A DNA stretch of 64,000 bases from Phycisphaerae bacterium (GCA_028289375.1 JANQQK010000069.1:1-64000), one strand, 5' to 3'. Positions 46,913 to 56,156 are shown, counted from the stretch's first letter. Numbers and translations: made by a program. The notes: generated by a model not told the origin, from the sequence alone.

Positions 46913-48196
46913 GTGAGCCAAGTCTTGTTGTTCGTACTCGGTGTCGTCGCTGGTGGTGTGGCTGTGTTCGCCGTGCTGGATGCGAGGCGCCGCCGCGTTA
47001 ATGCGCTTGAGTTGGGACTGGCAACTGAGCAGATGCGGCTCGATCGTGAATCAGAGGCTCTTGAAACACGCAGAATCGCCGAGAACCAAAAGCTGGCAAC
47101 TGATCGTGCGACTTTACAAGAGGAAGCAGAGAAACAAAGGGCTGAGTTGGACCAGCGCCGCCAGGAGGTTGAAGCAAAGCTGCGACAAGTTATTTCCTAT
47201 TCCGAGTTGGAGCAGGAAAACCTGGCCTTGAAGCGTGACCTTCAAAATGTGGACGTTAGTCTGAGGAAACAGCAGTTGGATCAGCAGATTCTTCAACAGA
47301 TTCAGGAAGATACTGCTAAGCGTGTGCTCGAGGTGAGCGAGAGATTCCTAGATGACACGGTTGCGTGGGTCAGTAAGTCTCTGACGCCCAACAATTTCGC
47401 AAACTCGAAGAAAAAGATCCTAAAGGTGATCGGGTGGTGTCGGGACATCGGATTTGACATTTCCGACAAAAGGGAGGCTGACTACGTTTCGGCACTTCAA
47501 GAGGAATTTGAAAGGGTTGTTAGAGCGGCTGTGGAGCGTGAGGAGCAGATGCGAATCAAGGCGCAGATTCGCGAGGAGCAGAAGCTGGAGCGTGAGATTG
47601 AAAAGGAACTGAAGCGTCTGGAGACAGAGCGAAAGGCGATTCAGGTGGCGTTGGAGAAGGCGTTGGCGGAGGCGAAGGATGAGCACAATGCCGAGATCGA
47701 GAGCCTCCGGGCGCGATTGGCGGAAGCTGAATCGAACACCCAACGCGCGATGTCTCGGGCTCAGATGACCAAGTCAGGGCATGTTTACGTGATTTCGAAC
47801 ATCGGATCGTTCGGTGAAGGTGTTTACAAGATTGGGATGACGCGGCGGCTGGAGCCAATTGATCGTGTGAAGGAGCTGGGTGACGCATCAGTGCCCTTCA
47901 GGTTTGACGTGCACATGATGATTTCGTCGGATGACGCACCGACTTTGGAAAACGCGTTGCATCGGGAGTTTCATCACGTGCGCTTGAACAAGGTTAACCA
48001 TCGGAAAGAATTCTTCCGCGTTGATCTGGAAGACGTCCGCCGAATCGTTGAGGCAAAGCATGGAGAGGTCTCTTATGTGGCGGATGCGGAGGCATTGGAG
48101 TATCGGCAGAGTCTTGAGATGTCGGACGAGGACCTTGAGTACGTCGAACACGTTTTTGAAGAGGCGGAAGCGGATATGCCGGACGTTGATGAGTAA
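46913..48196 (+). CDS. Membrane-anchored coiled-coil DUF4041 / GIY-YIG (T5orf172/MUG113) protein
   Basis: A 427-residue protein. A membrane helix (LLFVLGVVAGGVAVFAVLDA) starts it, then long coiled coils (about 30-130), a DUF4041-like region (FLDDTVAWVSKSLTPNNFAN, 145-200 and onward), a second Glu/Lys-rich coiled coil, and a GIY-YIG domain at about 288-380: GHVYVISNIGSFGEGVYKIG, then TRRLEPIDRVKELG and LENALHREFHHVRLN with the catalytic-type Glu. The Arg, Glu and Tyr positions of the fold look intact. The GTG start has ggag 7 bases upstream. This fusion occurs in phage and in mobile or defence loci, but its target is unknown. Confidence 0.85.
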   Translation: MSQVLLFVLGVVAGGVAVFAVLDARRRRVNALELGLATEQMRLDRESEALETRRIAENQKLATDRATLQEEAEKQRAELDQRRQEVEAKLRQVISYSELEQENLALKRDLQNVDVSLRKQQLDQQILQQIQEDTAKRVLEVSERFLDDTVAWVSKSLTPNNFANSKKKILKVIGWCRDIGFDISDKREADYVSALQEEFERVVRAAVEREEQMRIKAQIREEQKLEREIEKELKRLETERKAIQVALEKALAEAKDEHNAEIESLRARLAEAESNTQRAMSRAQMTKSGHVYVISNIGSFGEGVYKIGMTRRLEPIDRVKELGDASVPFRFDVHMMISSDDAPTLENALHREFHHVRLNKVNHRKEFFRVDLEDVRRIVEAKHGEVSYVADAEALEYRQSLEMSDEDLEYVEHVFEEAEADMPDVDE

Positions 48197-48204
48197 CGCT
48201 GGAA

Positions 48205-51021
48205 TCAGCCGGCGCGTTGTTCGTTGCGTTTGAGGAGGTTGTCGAAATCGCGACGGAGGTCGGGGGAGCCTAGGGTTGGGTTGAGGTAGCGGTGTTGTTG
48301 GATGGCGCGGATGATGTCGTCTTTGGGGTGGTCCAATTCGGTGCGGCATTGGAGGTCGCGTAATAGGGACTTCCATTTCAAGATGTCGTCTTTGGGGGAG
48401 GATTTGTATATTTGATTGAACAGGGGTAAGGCTTCCTCGAATTTGTTGGATTGGTAGCGGGTTTCGGCGGCGCCGTAGATGGCGCGGCTGTCGCGGGGTT
48501 CGTTGTTGGGGTGGCGGGCGGCGTCTTCGGATAAACACTCTTCGAATAAATCGGCGGACTCGGTGAAGCGGTCGGCGGTGAGGTAGGCTTCGGCGAGTTG
48601 GAGTCGCAGTGCGTAGACGGTCTGTTTGTTGAACAGGGCTGGCTGGTCTTTGGCGGCCGTGTAGATGCCCTGGGCGATGGCGACGGCGGTGGCTGCTTTT
48701 TCGTCGGCGTCTTTGGATCGGCCTGCTTTGCGGTCGCGGGCGATGTCTTCGTTGATGGATTCGAAGAGGGCTTGGAGGGTTGGCGGTGCGCCGGTGGGGT
48801 CTTTGGCGACGTATTCGGGGATCAGGCGTGTGGCTTCGGTGTGTCGGCCTAGTGCTTCGAGGGCGATGGTGCGAACGCGGAGGACGCGACCGAGGAGGTC
48901 GGGTTGTCGGCCATACTTGTCCTGGAAGCTTTTGAGTGTATCGAGGGCGTCCTGATGTCGGTTGACGCCTGTGACGACGTCGGCTTCTGCGAGGATGAGG
49001 TCGGTGCGGGCGAGGAGGTTTGTGAGCTGGCGGCGGCGGTCCGGGTCGGTGGTTTGCTCGATGGCTTTGGTGAGGGTGCGTTGGGCCTGTCTTGCGGCGA
49101 AGTCGGCGACGGTGGCTTTTCTGTTGATGAGGTCGACGCGGTCGGGGTTTTGGGCGGCGTAGGTCTGGAGTGTGAGGACTTGTGCTTCGGCGGCGAGGAA
49201 TCTGGCTTCGTGGTAGCGTTCGTGTGACTGAGGAACTTTGGCGTAGGTGTCGGCGGCGGCGATGAAGTCGTTCTGGTCGGCGAATTGCTGGGCGAGGAAG
49301 AAGAGCCAGTATTGGGCGTCGGGCGCATCGGGGAATGTGGTGGTTAGGGTTTTGAGGGCATCGACGTGGAGGGCGCGGATGTCGTCGTTGGCGGCGAGGG
49401 CGGGGTCGGAGCGGAGTTCGAAGGTGAGTTGGGCGGCGTAGGTGGCGGCGTCGAGGGCGCGGGGGTGGTCGGGGAATTTTTTGGTGACGTGGAGGAAGGC
49501 GGTGGCGGCTTGTTTGCGTTGACCGAGGCGGTAGTGGGCGACGGCGCGGTTGAAAGCGACTTCGCGTCGGAGGTTGTTCGGGGCGGATGTGTTGTCGAGG
49601 ATGGTTTCGGAGAGGTCGACGGCGCGTTGGAGGAGGGCGCGGCGTTGATCGTTGAGCTTGGTGATGGCGGGGTCGTTGGTGGGCAGGCCGTCGGCGATCC
49701 ATGCGTTCATCGTGGCGGTGGTGTTGTCGGCGTCGGTGAGTGCGCCGGTGACGGCGACGGCGGTTTCGAAGGTGGAGAGTTGGTTGGCGGGTGTGTTGGG
49801 GCCTACGTGGTCGTAGACGTTTGCGTAGATTTTGTTTCTGGTGCGTGGTTGTGTTTCGGCGAGTCGGGCGAGCAGTTGCGTGCTTTCCTCGATGAGGACG
49901 GCGACGGCGTTGTCGCGGGTGTCGATGGTGTCGTCGTTGAGGTGGGCGGCTTCGGTGCGGTAGACAAATCGCTGGAGGAGTCCGGCGAGGAGGAGGCGGT
50001 CGTTGTCGAGGGGTTTGGCGGTGCGGATGTCGTCTTCGAAGATCTTTGCGGCTTGCTTGGCGGTGGCGTGGTTGTTGACGTCGACGAATGATCGGACGAG
50101 TTCGATGCGGGCAAGGGTCTGGACCCATTGGAGGGAGGCTTTCTCCTGCTCGTCGAGGATGTCGGCGACGATGTCGATGCTTCGGGCGAGGTGGCGACGG
50201 GCGATGGCGTATTCGGCCAACTGGCGGTGAATCATGCCTGCGAGAATGGTGGCTTGGGCTTGGTAGTGGGTTTCGGCGTGTGGTGTCTTGAGCAGGTGTG
50301 AGCGGTCGTTGAGATATTCGAGGGCGTTGCGAAGATTGGGGATGCGGTCGGGGTCGTCGTTGTCGCGTGTGATGGCGAGGTAGAAGCGTGACCATGCGAG
50401 CATGTAGTCGGTGAGGGAGAGGTCGGATTCGAGTTTTTCGACTTCGCCCTTGGCTTCCATCTTGTCGTAGACGCGGGCGGGGAGGTCGTCGAGGGCGTCG
50501 TATTCGGTTTGGAGTTCTCCGCGCAAGTTGGCGAGGTCTGCGACAGTTGCGGTCATGATCTCGTTGAGGCGGGCGCGGTCCTGGGGGCGGGCGCCTTTGA
50601 AGAGGATCTGCGAGATGGTGGGGTCAGCCTGTTTGTAAAGGCGGGATTGGGCGAGTTCGATGCGCCATTGGCGAAGGCGGTTGTTGTCGGGGTTTTCTTC
50701 GATGAGGACGGCGAGGATCTGGTTGGCGGCGGTGATGGCGTCGTAGCGTTGGGACGGGGATCGGCTGGTGTCTTCGAACTTGGCGAGGGTGACGTCGCGT
50801 CGGAGCAATGAGGCGTCGATGTCGTTGGCGGGCGGGTAAAGCTGCAGGTGCATGTCGAGCAGGTCGGTGAGGCCTCGCTTGCGGAGGGCGCGGTAGAAGG
50901 GGCCGTTGGGGAAGCGGGTGTTCTCGCTGTCGAGTGATGATTGGGCAGTTGCGGGCGTTGCGAGGGAACAGGTGAGCAACAAGAGGATCGCCGTGCGGGA
51001 GGTGTGGAGGATTCGTGTCAT
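48205..51021 (-). CDS. Large exported TPR-repeat protein
   Basis: A 938-residue protein with a signal peptide (ILHTSRTAILLLLTCSLATP then ATAQSS). The mature part is all-helical with many TPR-like pairs: AITAANQILAVLIEENPDNN, AVAHYRLGQRKQAATAFLHV, AEAYLTADRFTESADLFEEC, YGAAETRYQSNKFEEALPLF. It lacks enzyme motifs. It is the last gene of the ExbB/ExbD operon; the ATG overlaps the upstream ExbD stop (ATGA). It is probably a periplasmic scaffold that couples the energised complex to envelope partners (inference). Confidence 0.85.
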   Translation of the reverse strand: MTRILHTSRTAILLLLTCSLATPATAQSSLDSENTRFPNGPFYRALRKRGLTDLLDMHLQLYPPANDIDASLLRRDVTLAKFEDTSRSPSQRYDAITAANQILAVLIEENPDNNRLRQWRIELAQSRLYKQADPTISQILFKGARPQDRARLNEIMTATVADLANLRGELQTEYDALDDLPARVYDKMEAKGEVEKLESDLSLTDYMLAWSRFYLAITRDNDDPDRIPNLRNALEYLNDRSHLLKTPHAETHYQAQATILAGMIHRQLAEYAIARRHLARSIDIVADILDEQEKASLQWVQTLARIELVRSFVDVNNHATAKQAAKIFEDDIRTAKPLDNDRLLLAGLLQRFVYRTEAAHLNDDTIDTRDNAVAVLIEESTQLLARLAETQPRTRNKIYANVYDHVGPNTPANQLSTFETAVAVTGALTDADNTTATMNAWIADGLPTNDPAITKLNDQRRALLQRAVDLSETILDNTSAPNNLRREVAFNRAVAHYRLGQRKQAATAFLHVTKKFPDHPRALDAATYAAQLTFELRSDPALAANDDIRALHVDALKTLTTTFPDAPDAQYWLFFLAQQFADQNDFIAAADTYAKVPQSHERYHEARFLAAEAQVLTLQTYAAQNPDRVDLINRKATVADFAARQAQRTLTKAIEQTTDPDRRRQLTNLLARTDLILAEADVVTGVNRHQDALDTLKSFQDKYGRQPDLLGRVLRVRTIALEALGRHTEATRLIPEYVAKDPTGAPPTLQALFESINEDIARDRKAGRSKDADEKAATAVAIAQGIYTAAKDQPALFNKQTVYALRLQLAEAYLTADRFTESADLFEECLSEDAARHPNNEPRDSRAIYGAAETRYQSNKFEEALPLFNQIYKSSPKDDILKWKSLLRDLQCRTELDHPKDDIIRAIQQHRYLNPTLGSPDLRRDFDNLLKRNEQRAG

Positions 51022-51509
51022 GATCCCTGTCCGAACGAGATGCGTTTGAATTTTGCGCGGACGGCGGCGTTCCAGCAGCCGACGAGGTGGTCCCACATGC
51101 AGTCGTCTGCGGCGCGGATGACGACGGGCGTTTTGTCGTCGAATCCGGGGTTGTCCTTGATTTCGGTGAGGAAGCCGGCGAGGTCGCTGAAGGTGCGGGG
51201 CGCTGTGGTGAAGCCCTCGACTTCGAGTTGGTAGTCGGATGGCTGATCGCCGGTCTGGCGGACGGTGATGAGGATGGGCGAGATGGGGATGGCGACGGCG
51301 GAAGCCTGGCCGCTTTGGGTGGGCAGGCGCGAGGCGAGGAGGCCTTCGGGGCGACGGAACTCGGTGGTGACGATGAAGAAGATGAGCAGGAGGAAGACGA
51401 CGTCGACCATGGGGGCGAGGTTGAGGGTGAGGGCGGTCTGTTCGCGCGGGGCGCGTTGGCGCCTGGTGCGGAAGTGGATGGTGTCGGTCGATGTGGGTGT
51501 GTTGCTCAT
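51018..51509 (-). CDS. ExbD/TolR-like biopolymer transport protein, copy 2
   Basis: A 163-residue protein with one membrane helix bearing the essential Asp (LNLAPMVDVVFLLLIFFIVT), then a periplasmic domain (GLLASRLPTQSGQASAVAIP; KTPVVIRAADDCMWDHLVGC). ExbD/TolR proteins form the stator rotor core with ExbB/TolQ and harvest the proton motive force. It is the second ExbD in the operon, 9 bases after the first. Its stop overlaps the start of the TPR gene. Confidence 0.9.
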   Translation of the reverse strand: MSNTPTSTDTIHFRTRRQRAPREQTALTLNLAPMVDVVFLLLIFFIVTTEFRRPEGLLASRLPTQSGQASAVAIPISPILITVRQTGDQPSDYQLEVEGFTTAPRTFSDLAGFLTEIKDNPGFDDKTPVVIRAADDCMWDHLVGCWNAAVRAKFKRISFGQGS

Positions 51510-51517
51510 GGCTGCGG

Positions 51518-51982
51518 TCAGTTTCCGGTTGGTTGTGGTCCGAGCAAGGCGGCCATGTTCATCATCTCAATGCCGTTGTCTGCGATGATTTCCATTGCTG
51601 CGCGGACGTCGGCGTATCGAGCGCGTCGGTCGGCGCGGATGATGACTTTCAGATCGGGGAAGGCGGCCTTGTTGGCGGCGAGTCGGCGATCGATGACTTC
51701 GAGCGGTTCGGGCGGGTTGGGGCCGATGCTGTAGACGATGGGGCTGGTGTCGTCATCGGGGTTGATGAGCTGGATGTTGATGATGGCGCGGTCGGAGAGT
51801 TTTTCGTTTCGGGCCTGACTCTCATCGGGGTTGGGCAGGTCCATGCGGATGTGCTCGGCAGATGCGAAGGTGCCGACGAGGACGAAGAAAATGATCAACA
51901 GAAAGACGATGTCGATCATGGGGGCCATGTTGAAGGTGAGTGACGGCCTGGGTCGGTAGGATTTTTTCTCGCGCTGCTCCAT
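51518..51982 (-). CDS. ExbD/TolR-like biopolymer transport protein, copy 1
   Basis: A 154-residue ExbD/TolR protein: membrane helix with the conserved Asp (FNMAPMIDIVFLLIIFFVLV) and a periplasmic domain (LEVIDRRLAANKAAFPDLKV, IIRADRRARYADVRAAMEII). The ATG at 51982 is chosen because the upstream extension overlaps the ExbB gene and has no conserved residues. Having two different ExbD copies after one ExbB suggests a heteromeric complex. Confidence 0.9.
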   Translation of the reverse strand: MEQREKKSYRPRPSLTFNMAPMIDIVFLLIIFFVLVGTFASAEHIRMDLPNPDESQARNEKLSDRAIINIQLINPDDDTSPIVYSIGPNPPEPLEVIDRRLAANKAAFPDLKVIIRADRRARYADVRAAMEIIADNGIEMMNMAALLGPQPTGN

Positions 51983-51987
51983 GGTGA

Positions 51988-52743
51988 TCAGACGTCCTGG
52001 CCTGTGGGTGTCGGGGGTGCGGGGACGTGTCCGGGTTTGAATGGTTCGAGGAGTCGATCGGCGGCGATGGCGCACTCAGCGGTGAGTTCATCGATGCGGT
52101 TGCGGAAGAGCGCGTAGACACTGAGTGCGGGGATGGCGACAAGCAGGCCCCAGAAGGTGGTTACGAGTGCGATGGAGATGTCGTCGGCGAGGCGGGCGGG
52201 TTCGGGCATGCCAGCCGCTTCGCGCATCGAACTGAACAAGCCGATCATGCCGTAGACGGTGCCGAAGAGTCCGACCATGGGGCTGATGTTGCCGATGACG
52301 TTGAGGTATTCGATTTTGCGCATGATTTTGGCGGATCGGTATTCGAGTGATTCCTCGACCGCCCTTTCCATGGCGGCGTATCCGTTGGCGGATTCCATGA
52401 GGCCGGTGTTGACGACGGCGGAGAGGACGCTTGGTTCGTCGTTGGTGTAGGTGACGGCGTCGGTGTATTGCTTGTTGGCGATTTTGTCGGCGATGTGGTC
52501 GAAGGCGTCGGGTGGGACGAATGTCTGTCTGCGGATGGAGAGCGCGTATTCGACCGAGAGCGCGATGGTGGCCAACGAGAGTGGGACGAGAATGAACCAC
52601 GTGATGGCTCCGCCCTTGACGAGAAAGTGGTCAAAGACGCGTATGGCGGTGCCGCCGGTTGATTCGCCGTCCTGGGCGATGGCGTGTCCTGCGAGCATGA
52701 AGACGCCGATGAGAAGCACGGTGAGATAGGCGATGCGTTGCAA
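51988..52743 (-). CDS. ExbB/TolQ/MotA-like proton channel protein
   Basis: A 251-residue protein with an N-terminal signal peptide (AYLTVLLIGVFMLAGHAIAQ), which is typical of the ExbB type with an extra leader. Then come TM1 (AITWFILVPLSLATIALSVE), a cytoplasmic domain (NTGLMESANGYAAMERAVEE) and the paired TM2/TM3 (NVIGNISPMVGLFGTVYGMI; ISIALVTTFWGLLVAIPALS), which form the proton channel. It precedes exbD copy 1 by 5 bases. Confidence 0.92.
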   Translation of the reverse strand: MQRIAYLTVLLIGVFMLAGHAIAQDGESTGGTAIRVFDHFLVKGGAITWFILVPLSLATIALSVEYALSIRRQTFVPPDAFDHIADKIANKQYTDAVTYTNDEPSVLSAVVNTGLMESANGYAAMERAVEESLEYRSAKIMRKIEYLNVIGNISPMVGLFGTVYGMIGLFSSMREAAGMPEPARLADDISIALVTTFWGLLVAIPALSVYALFRNRIDELTAECAIAADRLLEPFKPGHVPAPPTPTGQDV

Positions 52744-52761
52744 CCGAGTGTCCTCCTGAAA

Positions 52762-53814
52762 TCAGCTTTCGGATTGAATTCTTTGTATCGCGCGATCGGC
52801 GCGGTCGGCAAGAGCGTTTGATGCGGTCTTGTGTCTTCGGCATTCGGACCAGAGTCGGGCGGCACATTGGGGGCGATCGATGCGTTCATGTGCTTGGGCG
52901 GTGATGGCGAGTGCTTCGGCGACGAGCGGGTCGCCGGGGAAGTGGGCGACGAGGCGCATGGCTGACGAGGCGGCGCGGAGGTTGTCGTTGCTGGATGTGG
53001 CGGCAGCGAGCGTGATGCGTGCGCGTGCGATGAGGAACTCGGGGAGGAGTTCACGATCGACGGTATCGAATGCTGCGTCGAGGCGTTGGATGGCGATGGT
53101 GCGATTACCTGAGGCTGCGAGCGTCTGCAGGGCCTTTGCCTTTGCGTGATGGACTGCCCTGCTGGAGACGCTCGCGGGGATGGGTTGCCTTGTGAAGGCG
53201 TCGGCGAACGTGGCTGCGTCGTCGATGTCGGCGCTTGTGGCGAGGAGGAGCCGCAGTGCCTCGAGGACGATGCGGTTGCGATCGGTTGCGGCGTTGTCGA
53301 TGGCGGCGTTGAGCGGTCGCAATGCACGCTTGGCTTTGCCGGGTTCGATTGTCCACTCGCCCTGGGGCAGGACCGCTGCGGCTCGGGCGGCGCCGTGCTC
53401 GCCGTCGCGTGTGAGTGCGATCATCTGTGTCGCAACGACGTCGACGTCAGCTGCGCGATGGGCGGCGAGAATCATGCGTGCGCGGATGAGTGGCGGCCAG
53501 AATTCGTTGGCGACGCGGAGGGCGCGGTCGTAGAGTGAGATGGCGCGGCGGTGATCGCCTTCGCGCGCGTAGGATTCGGCCTTGTTGAGATCGCGAAGGT
53601 TGGTGACGCTGTCGACCTGAACGTATTCGATGTTGGCCAACTCGGCGTAGAGGAAGTCTCCGCCAGGGGTGGTGTATTCGATACGGGTTCCGTCGAAACC
53701 GTTGATGGTGATCTGCTGGTAGCGCGTGGCGAGGATGACCAATTCGTCGGCGAGGACGGTCGGTGCGGCGGTACACATCACCAAACATGCAAGTCGCATG
53801 GTGCTCCGTTTCAT
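52762..53814 (-). CDS. Exported TPR-like protein
   Basis: A 350-residue protein with a signal peptide (STMRLACLVMCTAAPTVLAD). An N-terminal beta segment (ELVILATRYQQITINGFDGT) precedes TPR-like helices (SYAREGDHRRAISLYDRALR, RARITLAAATSSNDNLRAAS, ALAITAQAHERIDRPQCAAR). It sits between the VWA gene and exbB. It probably provides a periplasmic protein-protein platform for the complex. The ATG at 53814 fits the signal peptide; the VWA stop is 4 bases upstream. Confidence 0.8.
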   Translation of the reverse strand: MKRSTMRLACLVMCTAAPTVLADELVILATRYQQITINGFDGTRIEYTTPGGDFLYAELANIEYVQVDSVTNLRDLNKAESYAREGDHRRAISLYDRALRVANEFWPPLIRARMILAAHRAADVDVVATQMIALTRDGEHGAARAAAVLPQGEWTIEPGKAKRALRPLNAAIDNAATDRNRIVLEALRLLLATSADIDDAATFADAFTRQPIPASVSSRAVHHAKAKALQTLAASGNRTIAIQRLDAAFDTVDRELLPEFLIARARITLAAATSSNDNLRAASSAMRLVAHFPGDPLVAEALAITAQAHERIDRPQCAARLWSECRRHKTASNALADRADRAIQRIQSES

Positions 53815-53818
53815 CGCT

Positions 53819-54778
53819 TTAGAACAGTTCATTTTCGGACACAAAGCGATACTCTCCGTTGTGTTCGCGGGCGATGCGTTCGAGGACGGCGCCGCCGGCT
53901 GGGCTGAGGTAGGCGATGGTGAAAATGCGGACGTTGGATGCACGGTTGAGTTTGCGCAGTGCCGTGAGGAGATCGGCTTCGACGCCCCGGAAGTCGCCGT
54001 CTGTGAGGAAGTAGATCAAGTCGGGATCGACGGCGAAGGCGCGTTTCATGGCTGGTCGCGGGTCGGTGCCGCCCTGGGCTTCGATGGTGTTGAAGAATTC
54101 AAATGCGTCGCGTTTGTGGGCGCGGATGGCGCTGACGAGTCGACGTGGTGGGTTTTCGAGTGGTGCGCCTTCGTTGTAGAAGATGACGTGAAATTTCTGG
54201 CTGCGACGGAGTTTGGAGATGGACTCCTCCAGTTCGTCGAGCACGGCGCCCATGGTGGCTTGCATGGATGCTGAACGGTCGACGACGTAGACGATACGCC
54301 GTGCGCCGCGGGCTTCGGCGCCGAGGCCGAAGAATTCTGGTCCGCTTCCGGGTAGTGGGATGTTGAAACCGTCGGTATCGGCGTCGGCGGTGGTGGCCCC
54401 GATTCCGAGGATGTCGAGATCTTTGGTGAGCTTGGGGGCGAGGTTCTCCATGGAGCGGAACTGCTGCGGTTTGAACTTGAGCGGGTCGGATCGGGTGGTC
54501 TCGGTGTTGCCGGTCAATTTTGGGGATGGTGAAAGTGAGGCGACGGGTTGGTCGACCTGTCCGACGACGTCCGTGAACGGGGGCGGCGAGTCATCCTTTG
54601 CGACGACAAGTCCTGACAACCATGGGATGAGGTACATGAGGGTGAAGATGACGGCGTGGTAGGCGACGCTGACGACCCAGGCTGATACGACCGCCCCACC
54701 GGCGAGTCGCCCTGCCCGCACAATGGCGGTGCGTTTGGGGGTGTTGTCCTGCTGGATGACGGATTCAGGGGAGGTCAT
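53819..54778 (-). CDS. VWA-domain protein with TonB-like SxxxH membrane helix
   Basis: A 319-residue protein, first gene of the ExbB/ExbD operon. A single membrane helix at about 35-57 (VVSVAYHAVIFTLMYLIPWL) holds S37-x3-H41, the motif TonB uses to contact ExbB/ExbD. A Pro/Ser-rich linker follows, then a von Willebrand A domain (about 160-319) with an intact MIDAS: DRSAS at 167-171, Thr in GGTDP and Asp in LTDGD. The VWA domain would lie in the periplasm. The combination suggests a TonB-like force transducer carrying a VWA domain (inference). The ATG at 54778 precedes MTSPESV. Confidence 0.85.
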   Translation of the reverse strand: MTSPESVIQQDNTPKRTAIVRAGRLAGGAVVSAWVVSVAYHAVIFTLMYLIPWLSGLVVAKDDSPPPFTDVVGQVDQPVASLSPSPKLTGNTETTRSDPLKFKPQQFRSMENLAPKLTKDLDILGIGATTADADTDGFNIPLPGSGPEFFGLGAEARGARRIVYVVDRSASMQATMGAVLDELEESISKLRRSQKFHVIFYNEGAPLENPPRRLVSAIRAHKRDAFEFFNTIEAQGGTDPRPAMKRAFAVDPDLIYFLTDGDFRGVEADLLTALRKLNRASNVRIFTIAYLSPAGGAVLERIAREHNGEYRFVSENELF

Positions 54779-55019
54779 GGGTGGGGAAACCTGCACTGGG
54801 TCGGTCTGTCTGCGGTCTGATCGTCGCTGTCGTGATGGCCGAATTTCTGGAGCCTTTCGCGTCGGCGCACCCGATAACGAAGTCTATGGAGGAGCATGGG
54901 GCGGGTCAACGACGAGGTTGCGGGTCGGTGTCGGGATGCCTATGCTCCGAACGGTTGACGTTTCGATTTCGGTTCGACGATGCGTCCTGTGCATGCGATC
55001 GAACGATGGAGCATCTGTT

Positions 55020-56150
55020 GTGAATATGAATCGAATCCGCGTGTTGGTTTGTGCTTCTGTTTTGGCGATGCCCGCGTTTGCGGGCCCTGATCAGACCTTG
55101 GCCAAGTTCGATCGCCCGATGCTTCAATTGAGCGAACGTGTGTATCCGGAGGGGGTTGATAGCGAAGCGGCGTATCGAGCCTGGCTTGCGGATCGTCGCG
55201 GGGAGACGCTGGGTCTGGCGGAGGGGGCTGGTTCGGATCCATGCCGATTGGCTTCGGTTCATTTGACGGTGGCGAACTGGATTCTTGCCCATGAGATGGA
55301 GCCGTTCGCATCTGCGTATTTGCAGGGAGTGACGATGCCGCCGGATGCTGACGCTGCGGGGCTTCTCGATGGGGTGGATCGCCATTTGGCGAAGGCTGCA
55401 GACGCGTTGGATGGGTGCGAAGCGGACGATGATGTCTTGATGACGCTGGAGGATGGCCAGGAAGCGTTGGGGGCGTTTGCTATGGCGTTGCGTGCTTTGC
55501 TGGTGGTCGATGCGGACGCGGAGACCTTGCGTGAGGCGGCGTTGTCATTGTCGCTGCATCGTGAGTCGAGCATCGAGGGGGTGGCGAGTGCGGCGAAGCT
55601 GCTGCAGGCGTGTTTGTTTGCGCGATCTGAGCGGCGTGATCTTGCGATGCGGGTGTTGCCATTGGTCGGGGAGCCGATGGCGAAGGAAGCGTCAAACCAT
55701 GAGTACTTCAGTCGGCTTCTGCGGTGTCGGCAGGTGCTGGATCGTGGCGGCTATGCGGCGACGTGGAGTTTGTTGTTGCTGTGTGAGGAGGCGGCGGCGG
55801 ATCATTTTGACGACCTTGCGGAGCAGGCTGAGGCTGAGCGATCAGCGGCGGTTTTGAAATTTGACGTGTGTCGTGCGTGGATTGGGTCGGCGGAGGGCGA
55901 GGCACGTGAGCGGACGCTTGCATGGTGTGATTCGGCGATATCGCGTGTTTCTCGGGATGTGTTCGGGGGTGATACGGCGAATCGCGTGCTTCGGCTGCCC
56001 CATGTGATGCCGATGATCGTCGAGCCGCTGGCCGTCGAAGAGGCAGAGCCGGAAGATCGCAGCGAGGAAGCGGCGGTTGTGGTCGAGCCTGAGAAGCAGC
56101 CGGACGAGGATACCGAGGGGGATAACGATGACGTCGTGCAGCCGAAGTAG
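55020..56150 (+). CDS. Exported helical protein of unknown function
   Basis: A 376-residue protein divergent from the VWA operon. A signal peptide (IRVLVCASVLAMPAFAGP) opens it. The mature protein is strongly alpha-helical and acidic (AYRAWLADRRGETLGLAEGA, LLDGVDRHLAKAADALDGCE, AFAMALRALLVVDADAETLR), with a Glu/Asp-rich tail (VVEPEKQPDEDTEGDNDDVV). It resembles helical-repeat scaffold proteins. GTG 55020 is preferred (ggag 8 bases upstream); ATG 55026 is the alternative. No family is claimed. Position suggests a link to the VWA/ExbB/ExbD system. Confidence 0.68.
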   Translation: MNMNRIRVLVCASVLAMPAFAGPDQTLAKFDRPMLQLSERVYPEGVDSEAAYRAWLADRRGETLGLAEGAGSDPCRLASVHLTVANWILAHEMEPFASAYLQGVTMPPDADAAGLLDGVDRHLAKAADALDGCEADDDVLMTLEDGQEALGAFAMALRALLVVDADAETLREAALSLSLHRESSIEGVASAAKLLQACLFARSERRDLAMRVLPLVGEPMAKEASNHEYFSRLLRCRQVLDRGGYAATWSLLLLCEEAAADHFDDLAEQAEAERSAAVLKFDVCRAWIGSAEGEARERTLAWCDSAISRVSRDVFGGDTANRVLRLPHVMPMIVEPLAVEEAEPEDRSEEAAVVVEPEKQPDEDTEGDNDDVVQPK

Positions 56151-56156
56151 CACGAT

